A stretch of DNA of 64,000 nucleotides from Acidimicrobiales bacterium (lineage in GTDB: Bacteria; Actinomycetota; Acidimicrobiia; Acidimicrobiales; Bog-793). Below the pieces are notes generated by a model. That model worked only from the letters and a program-made list of their open reading frames with translations, did no database searches and was not told the DNA's origin. Shown piece by piece: positions 57,500 through 64,000 of this stretch (position 1 is the first letter of the stretch; the number at the start of each line of letters is the position of its first letter). Both the position numbers and the translations under genes were made by a program. The stretch covers positions 1 through 64,000 of the forward strand of contig DATGLP010000013.1 of NCBI GenBank assembly GCA_035294085.1, in the 5' to 3' direction.

Positions 57500-59764
57500 A
57501 TGGCCGTCGTCGACCCGCTGAGCGACGAGGGCGTCGCCGTCCGCGGCGGCGCGGACACCACCGTCGAGCCGAGCTTCGAGGGTCTCCTCGCGCTCCTCGA
57601 GGCGCACCATCCGGGCCAGGAGGTCTCGATCGTCGAGCGGGCGTACGCGCTCGCCGAGCGGGCGCACGAGGGCCAGTTCCGCCTGTCGGGCGAGCCGTAC
57701 GTCAGGCACTCGCTCGCGGTGGCGATGATCGTCGCCGCCCTCGGGCTGGACGCGACGAGCGCGGCGGCGGCGCTCCTCCACGACGTCGTCGAGGACACGG
57801 AGGTCTCCCTCGAGGAGATCGAGGCGTCCTTCGGCCCGGAGGTCGCGGCCATCGTCGACGGCGTGACGAAGCTCGACCGGCTCAGCTTCTCATCCAAGGA
57901 GGCGCAGCAGGCCGCCACCGTCCGCAAGATGCTCGTCGCGATGGCGAAGGACTGGCGCGTCCTCGTGATCAAGCTCGCCGACCGGCTCCACAACATGCGC
58001 ACGCTCGACGCCATGCCGCAGTGGAAGCAGCGGCGCACGGCCGAGCAGACGCTCGACATCTTCGCGCCGCTCGCGCACCGCCTCGGGATCCAGGAGATCA
58101 AGTGGCAGCTCGAGGACCTCGCCTTCAAGACGCTGCACGCGAAGCGCTACGCGGAGATCGCCCAGATGGTGGCGACGCGCGCGCCGAGACGGGAGGTCGA
58201 GCTCGCCGAGGTGGTCGAGGTGCTGCGCGCCCGGCTCGAGGCCCTGTCGATCGACGCCGTCGTCACGGGCCGACCGAAGCACCTCTGGAGCATCTACGAG
58301 AAGATGGTGCTGCGCGGCAAGGAGTTCGACGAGATCTACGACCTCGTCGGCATCCGGATCATCGTCCCGACCGAGAAGGACTGCTGGGCGGCGCTCGGCT
58401 CCGTGCACGCGCTCTGGGCGCCCGTCCAGGGCCGGTTCAAGGACTACATCAACTCGCCGAAGTTCAACCTCTACCAGTCGCTGCACACGACCGTCGTCGG
58501 GCCGCACGGCAAGCCCCTCGAGATCCAGATCCGCACGCACGAGATGCACCGGCGGGCCGAGTACGGGATCGCGGCGCACTGGGGCTACAAGGAGGAGGCG
58601 AAGCGTCGCGACTCGGCACGTCCCGCCGACGACATCGCCTGGCTCCAGCGCCTCGTCGACTGGGAGCGGGACACCCCCGATCCGATCGAGTTCCTCGAGA
58701 CGCTGAAGCTCGACCTCGAGCAGGACGAGGTCTACGTCTTCACCCCCAAGGGGGCCATCGTCACGCTCCCCGCGGGCTCGACGCCGATCGACTTCGCCTA
58801 CGCGATCCACACCGAGGTCGGCCACCACTGCGTCGGCGCGCGCGTGAACGGCCGGCTCGTGCCCCTCGACGCGAAGCTCCAGTCGGGCGACACCGTGGAG
58901 ATCATCACCTCGAAGGTGCCCACCGCCGGACCGTCGCAGGACTGGCTGAAGATCGTCGCCTCGCCGCGGGCGCGCAGCAAGATCCGCCAGTGGTTCTCGC
59001 GCGAGCGCCGGGAAGACGCCATCGAGGCGGGCCGAGACGAGCTGGCCAAGGAGCTGCGGCGCGAGGGCCTCCCCGTGCAGCGCCTGGCGAGCTCGAGCGC
59101 GCTCGCCGAGGTGGCAGCGGCGATGGGCTACCCGGACCTCGACGCGCTGCACGCCGCCATCGGCGCGGGCCACTGCTCGTCGCGGGGGGTCGTCCAGCGC
59201 CTGCAGCGCCAGCTGGCCGGCGACGAGGTGCAGCTTCCGACGACGGTCCTCCAGCCGCGCCGTCCCTCGGTGCGACGAAGCGGCACCGGCGTGTACGTCG
59301 AGGGACTCGACGACGTCATGGTGCGCCTCTCTCGCTGCTGCACGCCGGTGCCGGGCGACAGCATCGTCGGCTTCGTCACGCGCGGACGCGGCGTCTCGGT
59401 GCATCGCGAGGACTGCGTGAACGCGCTGGCGCTCCGCAGCGCCGACCGCGAGCGCCTGATCGAGGTGGAGTGGGACGAGGCGCGAAGCGGGATGTTCGTC
59501 GCCGCGATCGCGCTGAAGGCGCTCGACCGCTCGCAGCTCCTCGCCGACGTGGCCCGCGTCCTCGCCGAGCACCACCTCGGCATCGTCGCCTCGTCCACCC
59601 AGGTCACAGAGGATAGGGTGGCGAGCATGCGCTTCGAGTGCGAGCTCGCGGACGGCGCGCACCTCGAGTCCGTGCTCTCGGCGTTGCGCCAGCTCGAGGG
59701 GGTGTACGACGCCTACCGGGTGCTGCCCGGTCGCCGCTCGGCTCCCGCGCGCGCGACGCGGTGA
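57500..59764 (+). CDS. rel: Bifunctional (p)ppGpp synthetase/hydrolase Rel
   Basis: 754 residues. The HD hydrolase has HSLAVAMIVAALGLDATSAA, AALLHDVVEDTEVSLEEIEA and LADRLHNMRTLDAM. The synthetase has GRPKHLWSIYEKMVLRGKEF, DEIYDLVGIRIIVPTEKDCW, SPKFNLYQSLHTTVVGPHGK and EYGIAAHWGYKE. TGS (VYVFTPKGAIVTLPAGSTPI, DFAYAIHTEVGHHCVGARVN), a zinc-finger/CC region (VRLSRCCTPVPGDSIVGFVT) and a C-terminal ACT domain follow. This is the complete long RSH architecture, which makes and degrades the alarmone. Its stop overlaps hisS (GTGA). Confidence 0.96.
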   Translation: MAVVDPLSDEGVAVRGGADTTVEPSFEGLLALLEAHHPGQEVSIVERAYALAERAHEGQFRLSGEPYVRHSLAVAMIVAALGLDATSAAAALLHDVVEDTEVSLEEIEASFGPEVAAIVDGVTKLDRLSFSSKEAQQAATVRKMLVAMAKDWRVLVIKLADRLHNMRTLDAMPQWKQRRTAEQTLDIFAPLAHRLGIQEIKWQLEDLAFKTLHAKRYAEIAQMVATRAPRREVELAEVVEVLRARLEALSIDAVVTGRPKHLWSIYEKMVLRGKEFDEIYDLVGIRIIVPTEKDCWAALGSVHALWAPVQGRFKDYINSPKFNLYQSLHTTVVGPHGKPLEIQIRTHEMHRRAEYGIAAHWGYKEEAKRRDSARPADDIAWLQRLVDWERDTPDPIEFLETLKLDLEQDEVYVFTPKGAIVTLPAGSTPIDFAYAIHTEVGHHCVGARVNGRLVPLDAKLQSGDTVEIITSKVPTAGPSQDWLKIVASPRARSKIRQWFSRERREDAIEAGRDELAKELRREGLPVQRLASSSALAEVAAAMGYPDLDALHAAIGAGHCSSRGVVQRLQRQLAGDEVQLPTTVLQPRRPSVRRSGTGVYVEGLDDVMVRLSRCCTPVPGDSIVGFVTRGRGVSVHREDCVNALALRSADRERLIEVEWDEARSGMFVAAIALKALDRSQLLADVARVLAEHHLGIVASSTQVTEDRVASMRFECELADGAHLESVLSALRQLEGVYDAYRVLPGRRSAPARATR

Positions 59765-61023
59765 CGCGCTTCCAGGCGCCGTCGGGCACCCGCGACATCC
59801 TCCCGCCCGAGAGCGGGCGCCTCGAGGAGGTCGTCGCGCGCTTCGCACGGGTCGTGGAGCTGGCCGGCTACGGCCTCGTCGTCTCCCCGCTCTTCGAGGA
59901 CGTCGGCGTCTTCCGCCGCGGCATGGGCGAGTCGTCGGAGATCGTGCGGAAGGAGATGTACGAGTTCGAGGACAAGGGGGGTCGCCTCCTCGCGCTGCGG
60001 CCCGAGGGAACCGCCCCCGTCGTGCGGGCCTTCATCGAGCACCAGCCGCCCACGGTGTGGAAGGCGTGGTACGTGACGCCCGCGTTCCGCTACGAGCGCC
60101 CCCAGGCCGGCCGCTACCGTCAGCACCACCAGCTCGGCGTGGAGGCGATCGGGAGCGCGGACCCCGACCTCGACGTCGAGGTGATCGCGCTCCTCGCCGG
60201 CTTCTTCTCCTCGCTCGGGCTCGAGCGCGTCGAGCTGCGCGTGAGCTCGATGGGCGACGGCGCGTGCCTGCCCGCCTACCGGACGGCGCTGCGGTCGTAC
60301 CTCGCGGCGCACGAGGGGGCGCTGTGCGCGGAGCACGCCGCGCGCTATCGCGAGAACCCGCTGCGCGTCCTCGACTGCAAGCGCCCGAGCTGCAGGCAGG
60401 TTCGCGAGGGCGCGCCGCGGCTGCGCCACGCCCTGTGCGAGCCCTGTGCAGCGCACCTGGCCCGCGTCTGCGCAGGGCTCGACGCCCTCGGCATCGCCTA
60501 CAAGGAGGACGACTTCCTCGTGCGCGGCTTCGACTACTACACGCGCACCACCTTCGAGTTCTCGAGCCTCGCCCTCGAGGCGGCCCAGGACGCCATCGGG
60601 GGCGGCGGCCGCTACGACGGGCTCGCGGAGCTGCTCGGCGGCAGGCCGACGCCGGGGATCGGGTTCGCGAGCGGCATCGAGCGCCTCCTGCTCGCGTGCG
60701 ACGCAGAGGGGGTGCTGCCCTCCCGCCCGTCCCCGGTCACGGTGTTCGTGGCCGACGTGGCGGGAGGCTCGGTGGCGCGCGACCTCACGCACGAGCTGCG
60801 CCGGGCGGGGATCGGCTGCGAGCGCGCCTTCGACGGCCGTTCCCTCAAGGCGCAGCTGCGGCTGGCCGATCGCGCCGGGGCGCGCCTCGCGCTCATCGTC
60901 GGGCCGGAGGAGGCCGCGGCGGGGGCGGTGACGCTGCGGGTGCTGCGTGGCCCGCAGGCAGGCCACCAGGAGCGTCTGGCGCGCAGCGGCCTCGCCGAGG
61001 CGGTGGCCGCGTGGCTGGCATGA
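59761..61023 (+). CDS. hisS: Histidyl-tRNA synthetase
   Basis: 420 residues. Class II motifs are clear: PSGTRDILPPESGRLEEVVA, GVFRRGMGESSEIVRKEMYE, LALRPEGTAPVVRAFIEHQP (motif 2 region), RYERPQAGRYRQHHQLGVEA and GGRYDGLAELLGGRPTPGIG, FASGIERLLLA (motif 3). The histidine-specific motif is LVRGFDYYTRTTFEF. The C-terminal anticodon domain ends the protein. GTG 59761 is coupled to rel, and aspS starts on its stop (ATGA), so rel-hisS-aspS is one translational unit. Confidence 0.96.
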   Translation: MTRFQAPSGTRDILPPESGRLEEVVARFARVVELAGYGLVVSPLFEDVGVFRRGMGESSEIVRKEMYEFEDKGGRLLALRPEGTAPVVRAFIEHQPPTVWKAWYVTPAFRYERPQAGRYRQHHQLGVEAIGSADPDLDVEVIALLAGFFSSLGLERVELRVSSMGDGACLPAYRTALRSYLAAHEGALCAEHAARYRENPLRVLDCKRPSCRQVREGAPRLRHALCEPCAAHLARVCAGLDALGIAYKEDDFLVRGFDYYTRTTFEFSSLALEAAQDAIGGGGRYDGLAELLGGRPTPGIGFASGIERLLLACDAEGVLPSRPSPVTVFVADVAGGSVARDLTHELRRAGIGCERAFDGRSLKAQLRLADRAGARLALIVGPEEAAAGAVTLRVLRGPQAGHQERLARSGLAEAVAAWLA

Positions 61024-62786
61024 GCGCGCCCGGCCCCGTCGCGCGCGGCCTGCGCAGCGCCTACTGCGGGACGCTGCGCGCCGAGGACGTCGGGCGCGCG
61101 GTGACCGTGTGCGGGTGGGTGGCCCGCCGGCGCGCGCACGGCGAGCACCTCGTCTTCCTCGACGTGCGCGACCACACCGGCGTCGTCCAGTGCGTCGTCG
61201 ACGGCGCGCACGCGCTGCGCGCCGAGTACGTCGTGCGCGTGACCGGCACCGTGCGTCGCCGGCCTGCCGGCACGGAGAACCCGGCGCTGCCGACGGGCGA
61301 GGTGGAGCTCGCCGACTGCGAGGTCGAGGTCCTCTCGCCGGCCGAGCCGCTGCCGTTCAGCCTCGACGCGCGGGCCGAGACCGACGAGGCGCTCCGCCTG
61401 CGCTACCGCTTCCTCGACCTGCGCACCGAGCGGCTGCAGAGGAACCTCCGCCTGCGTGCCCGGGTCAACGCGGCCCTGCGCGCCGCGATGGAGCGCCAGG
61501 GCTTCGTCGAGGTCGAGACGCCGCTCCTGTGGACGCCGACCCCCGAGGGGGCGCGTGAGTTCGCCGTGCCCTCGAGGCTTCAGCCCGGCTCGTTCTACGT
61601 CCTGCCGCAGAGCCCGCAGCTCGCGAAGCAGCTGGCGATGGTGGGCGGGATCGACCGCTACTACCAGATCGCCCGCTGCCTGCGCGACGAGGACCTGCGG
61701 GCCGACCGGCAGTTCGAGTTCACCCAGCTCGACGTCGAGGCGTCCTTCGTCGGCCAGGAGGACATCTGGGCGTTCGTCGGTGAGGCGGTGCTCGCCGCGA
61801 CGGAGGCCGCGACCGGCGAGCCGCCACCACCGATCGAGAGGCTGACGTGGCTCGAGGCGCTCGACCGCTACGGCACCGACAAGCCCGACCTCCGGTTCTC
61901 GATGACCCTCGTCGACCTGACCGCCGTGCTCGCGTCGACGCAGCTGCGAGCGCTGCGCGCGCCCGCCGTGAAGGCGATCCGCGTGGAGAAGGCGGGCGAC
62001 CTCGCCCGGTCGCGCCTCGACGCGCTCACGAACCGGGCGCGCTCGCTCGGCGCCGAGGGTCTCGTGTGGCTGCGCGCCGTCGAGTCGGACGGGCGGGTCG
62101 ACCTCGACGCGCCGGTCGCGAGGCACCTGAGCCGCGCCGAGCGCGACGGGATCATCGCCGAGACGGGCGCGCTCGCCGGCGACCTCGTCCTCGTCGTCGC
62201 GGGCGAGCACCGGCGTGCCTGCGAGGTGCTCGGCCAGCTGCGCCTCGATCTCGGCCGTCCGCCGATCGGCGAGGGGCCGCTGCGGTTCTGCTGGGTGGTC
62301 GACTTCCCGCTGTTCGAGGGCCTCGACGAGCAGGGTCGGCCGGTGGCCGCCCACCATCCGTTCACGATGCCGCACCCGGACGACCTCGACGCGCTCGAGG
62401 ACGACCCGCTGTCGGTGCGCGCGCAGTCCTACGACCTCGTGCTGAACGGCTGGGAGCTCGGCTCGGGGAGCATGCGGATCCACCGCGCCGACGTCCAGCG
62501 GCGGGTCTTCGCCGCGCTCGGCGTGGGCGAGGAGGAGGCCGAGCGCCGTTTCGGCTTCCTCCTCGAGGCCTTCCGCTACGGCGCTCCGCCGCACGGCGGC
62601 TTCGCGGTCGGCCTCGACCGGCTCGTCGCGCTCCTCGCCGGGGAGGAGAACATCCGCGAGGTCATCGCCTTCCCGAAGACGGGGTCGGGTGCGGACCTCA
62701 TGACCGGGGCGCCCAAGCCGCTCGGCGAGCGCGAGCTCGCCGAGCTGTCCCTCCGGGTCGTCACGGGCCGGCGCCCGCCGGGCTGA
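61020..62786 (+). CDS. aspS: Aspartyl-tRNA synthetase
   Basis: 588 residues. The N-terminal OB anticodon domain has VTVCGWVARRRAHGEHLVFL, DVRDHTGVVQCVVDG. Class II motifs include RLRYRFLDLRTERLQRNLRL, FVEVETPLLWTPTPEGAREF, VLPQSPQLAKQLAMVGGIDR, YYQIARCLRDEDLRADRQFE, FTQLDVEASF. A GAD insertion lies between. The end has YGAPPHGGFAVGLDRLVALL, AGEENIREVIAFPKTGSGAD. The architecture is the bacterial type. It charges tRNA-Asp. ATG 61020 overlaps the hisS stop by 4 bp. Confidence 0.96.
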   Translation: MSAPGPVARGLRSAYCGTLRAEDVGRAVTVCGWVARRRAHGEHLVFLDVRDHTGVVQCVVDGAHALRAEYVVRVTGTVRRRPAGTENPALPTGEVELADCEVEVLSPAEPLPFSLDARAETDEALRLRYRFLDLRTERLQRNLRLRARVNAALRAAMERQGFVEVETPLLWTPTPEGAREFAVPSRLQPGSFYVLPQSPQLAKQLAMVGGIDRYYQIARCLRDEDLRADRQFEFTQLDVEASFVGQEDIWAFVGEAVLAATEAATGEPPPPIERLTWLEALDRYGTDKPDLRFSMTLVDLTAVLASTQLRALRAPAVKAIRVEKAGDLARSRLDALTNRARSLGAEGLVWLRAVESDGRVDLDAPVARHLSRAERDGIIAETGALAGDLVLVVAGEHRRACEVLGQLRLDLGRPPIGEGPLRFCWVVDFPLFEGLDEQGRPVAAHHPFTMPHPDDLDALEDDPLSVRAQSYDLVLNGWELGSGSMRIHRADVQRRVFAALGVGEEEAERRFGFLLEAFRYGAPPHGGFAVGLDRLVALLAGEENIREVIAFPKTGSGADLMTGAPKPLGERELAELSLRVVTGRRPPG

Positions 62787-62791
62787 GGGCC

Positions 62792-64000
62792 GTGACGGGC
62801 TCGCCCGACCTGTTCGACGCGGCCGCCGAGGCCGAGCTGGCGCGGCGTGGGCCACTCGCCACCCGCCTCCGCCCGCGTCGCCTCGACGAGGTCGTCGGCC
62901 AGCGGCACCTGCTCGCCGAGGGCGCGCCGCTGCGCGCGCTCATCGAGGCGGACCGCCTCGGCTCGGCGGTCTTCTTCGGTCCCCCCGGGAGCGGCAAGAC
63001 GACCGTCGCCGAACTCGCGGCGCGCGCGAGCGAGAAGGCCTTCGTGTCGATGTCGGCGGTGAGCGCCGGCGTGCGCGAGGTGCGCGAGGTGCTCGAGCGC
63101 GCACGGCACCGGCTCGGCGCGGAGGGGCGCGGCACGATCCTGTTCCTCGACGAGGTCCACCACTTCAGCCGCGCCCAGCAGGACGCCCTGCTGCCGGGGG
63201 TCGAGGCCGGCACCGTCGTGCTCGTCGGGGCGACGACGGAGAACCCGTTCTTCAGCCTCGCGGCGCCGCTGCTGTCGCGCGCGACGCTGTGGCGCTTCGA
63301 GCCGCTCGGCCTCGAGGACGTGCGCGAGCTCATCGGGCGTGCGCTCGCCTGCGAGGGCGCCGAGATGACCCCCGAGGCGTGCGAGCGCTGCGCCCGCCTC
63401 GCCGGAGGCGACGGGCGCGCCGCGCTCACGACCGTCGAGGTGGCCGTCGCCGTGGCGGCGAGCCGCGGTCGGCGGGTCGTCGAGGTCGCGGACGTCGAGG
63501 CGGCACGCCAGACGCGCGTGCTGGGCCACGGGCGCGACGAGCACTACGACCTGACGAGCGCCTTCGTCAAGTCGATCCGGGGCTCGGACCCCGACGCCGC
63601 CCTCTACTGGCTGGCGCGCCTGCTCGCCGCGGGCGAGGACCCACGCTTCGTCGCACGCCGCCTCGTCATCGCGGCGAGCGAGGAGGTCGGCATGGCGGAC
63701 CCGAGCGCGCTCGTCGTCGCGGTCGCCGCCGCGACGGCGGTGGAGCGCGTCGGGCTCCCGGAGGGCGCCCTCGGTCTCGCGCAGGCGACCGTGCACCTCG
63801 CCAGCGCGCCGAAGTCGAACCGGTGCGCGGCGGCGCTGTGGGCCGCCCAGGCAGACGTGGCGAGCGGTCCGCTCGCGCCGGTACCGGCGAGGCTGCGGGA
63901 CGCGCACTACGCGGGCGCGGCGGCGCTCGGCCACGGCGTCGGCTACGAGTATCCTCACGACGACCCCCGGGGGTACGTCCCCGCAGCCCACCTGCCAGAG
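62792..64000 (+). CDS. rarA: Replication-associated recombination protein RarA (MgsA), 3' end outside the window
   Basis: At least 403 residues, with no stop before the window end. Walker A is FFGPPGSGKTTVAEL, Walker B ILFLDEVHHFSRAQQDALLP, and sensor/VGATTENPFFSLAAPLLSRA and the C-terminal RarA domain (SAFVKSIRGSDPDAALYWLA, RRLVIAASEEVGMADPSALV, LGLAQATVHLASAPKSNRCA) are complete or nearly so. It is an AAA+ ATPase acting at stalled replication forks. GTG 62792 lies 5 bp after aspS, so it continues the rel-hisS-aspS operon. The last few residues should lie beyond the window. Confidence 0.93.
   Translation, partial: MTGSPDLFDAAAEAELARRGPLATRLRPRRLDEVVGQRHLLAEGAPLRALIEADRLGSAVFFGPPGSGKTTVAELAARASEKAFVSMSAVSAGVREVREVLERARHRLGAEGRGTILFLDEVHHFSRAQQDALLPGVEAGTVVLVGATTENPFFSLAAPLLSRATLWRFEPLGLEDVRELIGRALACEGAEMTPEACERCARLAGGDGRAALTTVEVAVAVAASRGRRVVEVADVEAARQTRVLGHGRDEHYDLTSAFVKSIRGSDPDAALYWLARLLAAGEDPRFVARRLVIAASEEVGMADPSALVVAVAAATAVERVGLPEGALGLAQATVHLASAPKSNRCAAALWAAQADVASGPLAPVPARLRDAHYAGAAALGHGVGYEYPHDDPRGYVPAAHLPE

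Noticed and set aside
1-64000. tRNA and rRNA genes
   Set aside because: I looked for T-loop (GGTTCGAATC-like) and CCA-end patterns and rRNA-like stretches by eye and found none; a covariance search could still reveal one.

Overview
This is a 64 kb stretch of very GC-rich chromosome (roughly three quarters G+C by eye), dense with GTG/ATG starts, 4-bp GTGA/ATGA gene overlaps and AGGAGG-type ribosome binding sites. The gene content points to Actinomycetota: a DUF1918 protein, an Rv2578c-type radical SAM protein, an LLM-class F420-type oxidoreductase, class II ribonucleotide reductase, an Rv1284-type carbonic anhydrase and a rel-hisS-aspS-rarA core block. A deep lineage such as Acidimicrobiia is plausible, but that is inference. 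I found no rRNA, no recognisable tRNA and no CRISPR array.

Layout. 1-130: about 23-bp direct repeats that look like a transposon end. 0.4-4.3 kb: DUF1918; a TetR-SRPBCC-glycosyltransferase operon; dodecin. 4.5-8.9 kb: a catabolic island with a hydroxypyruvate-isomerase-like TIM barrel, TcuA and TcuB (tricarballylate oxidation) and a convergent FCD-type GntR regulator. 9.2-15.7 kb: BON/DUF2267 protein, small zinc-ribbon protein, B12-dependent ribonucleotide reductase, DksA-like protein, and a membrane-anchored heterodisulfide-reductase-like iron-sulfur protein. 15.7-18.1 kb: ECF sigma factor, its likely membrane anti-sigma partner and a secreted protein built of two near-identical repeats. 18.5-25.6 kb: small exported or membrane proteins, carbonic anhydrase, a YwaF-like membrane protein and an ACP-acyl-AMP ligase-acyltransferase fusion, then YceI. 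25.6-32.7 kb: MoaD-like/BNR pair, two methyltransferases, and an overlapping radical SAM - Fpg/Nei-like - M14 peptidase operon, then a PNPOx-fold protein. 33.2-40.4 kb: glycogen-debranching-type enzyme, an N-terminally extended signal peptidase I and a 906-residue secreted phosphoesterase-CBM-CBM-GH16 fusion. 40.4-41.5 kb: a structured, gene-free stretch leading into an internally deleted IS110-family transposase. 41.5-51.1 kb: LLM oxidoreductase, GH3 hexosaminidase, zinc alcohol dehydrogenase, second phosphoesterase, exported alpha/beta hydrolase, PdxH, TlpA-like thioredoxin, transketolase, TetR. 51.3-57.5 kb: YfhO-like protein, a DedA protein in frame with a 1-Cys peroxiredoxin, a GT87-like membrane protein and an anchored protein. 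57.5-64 kb: rel, hisS, aspS and rarA (cut by the window end).

The most unusual items are: (i) a run of four strong hairpins over about 185 nt just upstream of the deleted IS110 transposase, matching the place and size expected of an IS110 bridge RNA; (ii) DedA reading in frame into a peroxiredoxin that has its own promoter and ribosome binding site; (iii) the phosphoesterase-GH16 fusion; (iv) the ACP-FAAL-PlsC fusion; (v) a nearly perfect 288-bp intragenic duplication downstream of an ECF sigma/anti-sigma pair; and (vi) an Fpg/Nei homologue that lacks the usual lysine and one zinc-finger cysteine, coupled to a radical SAM gene.
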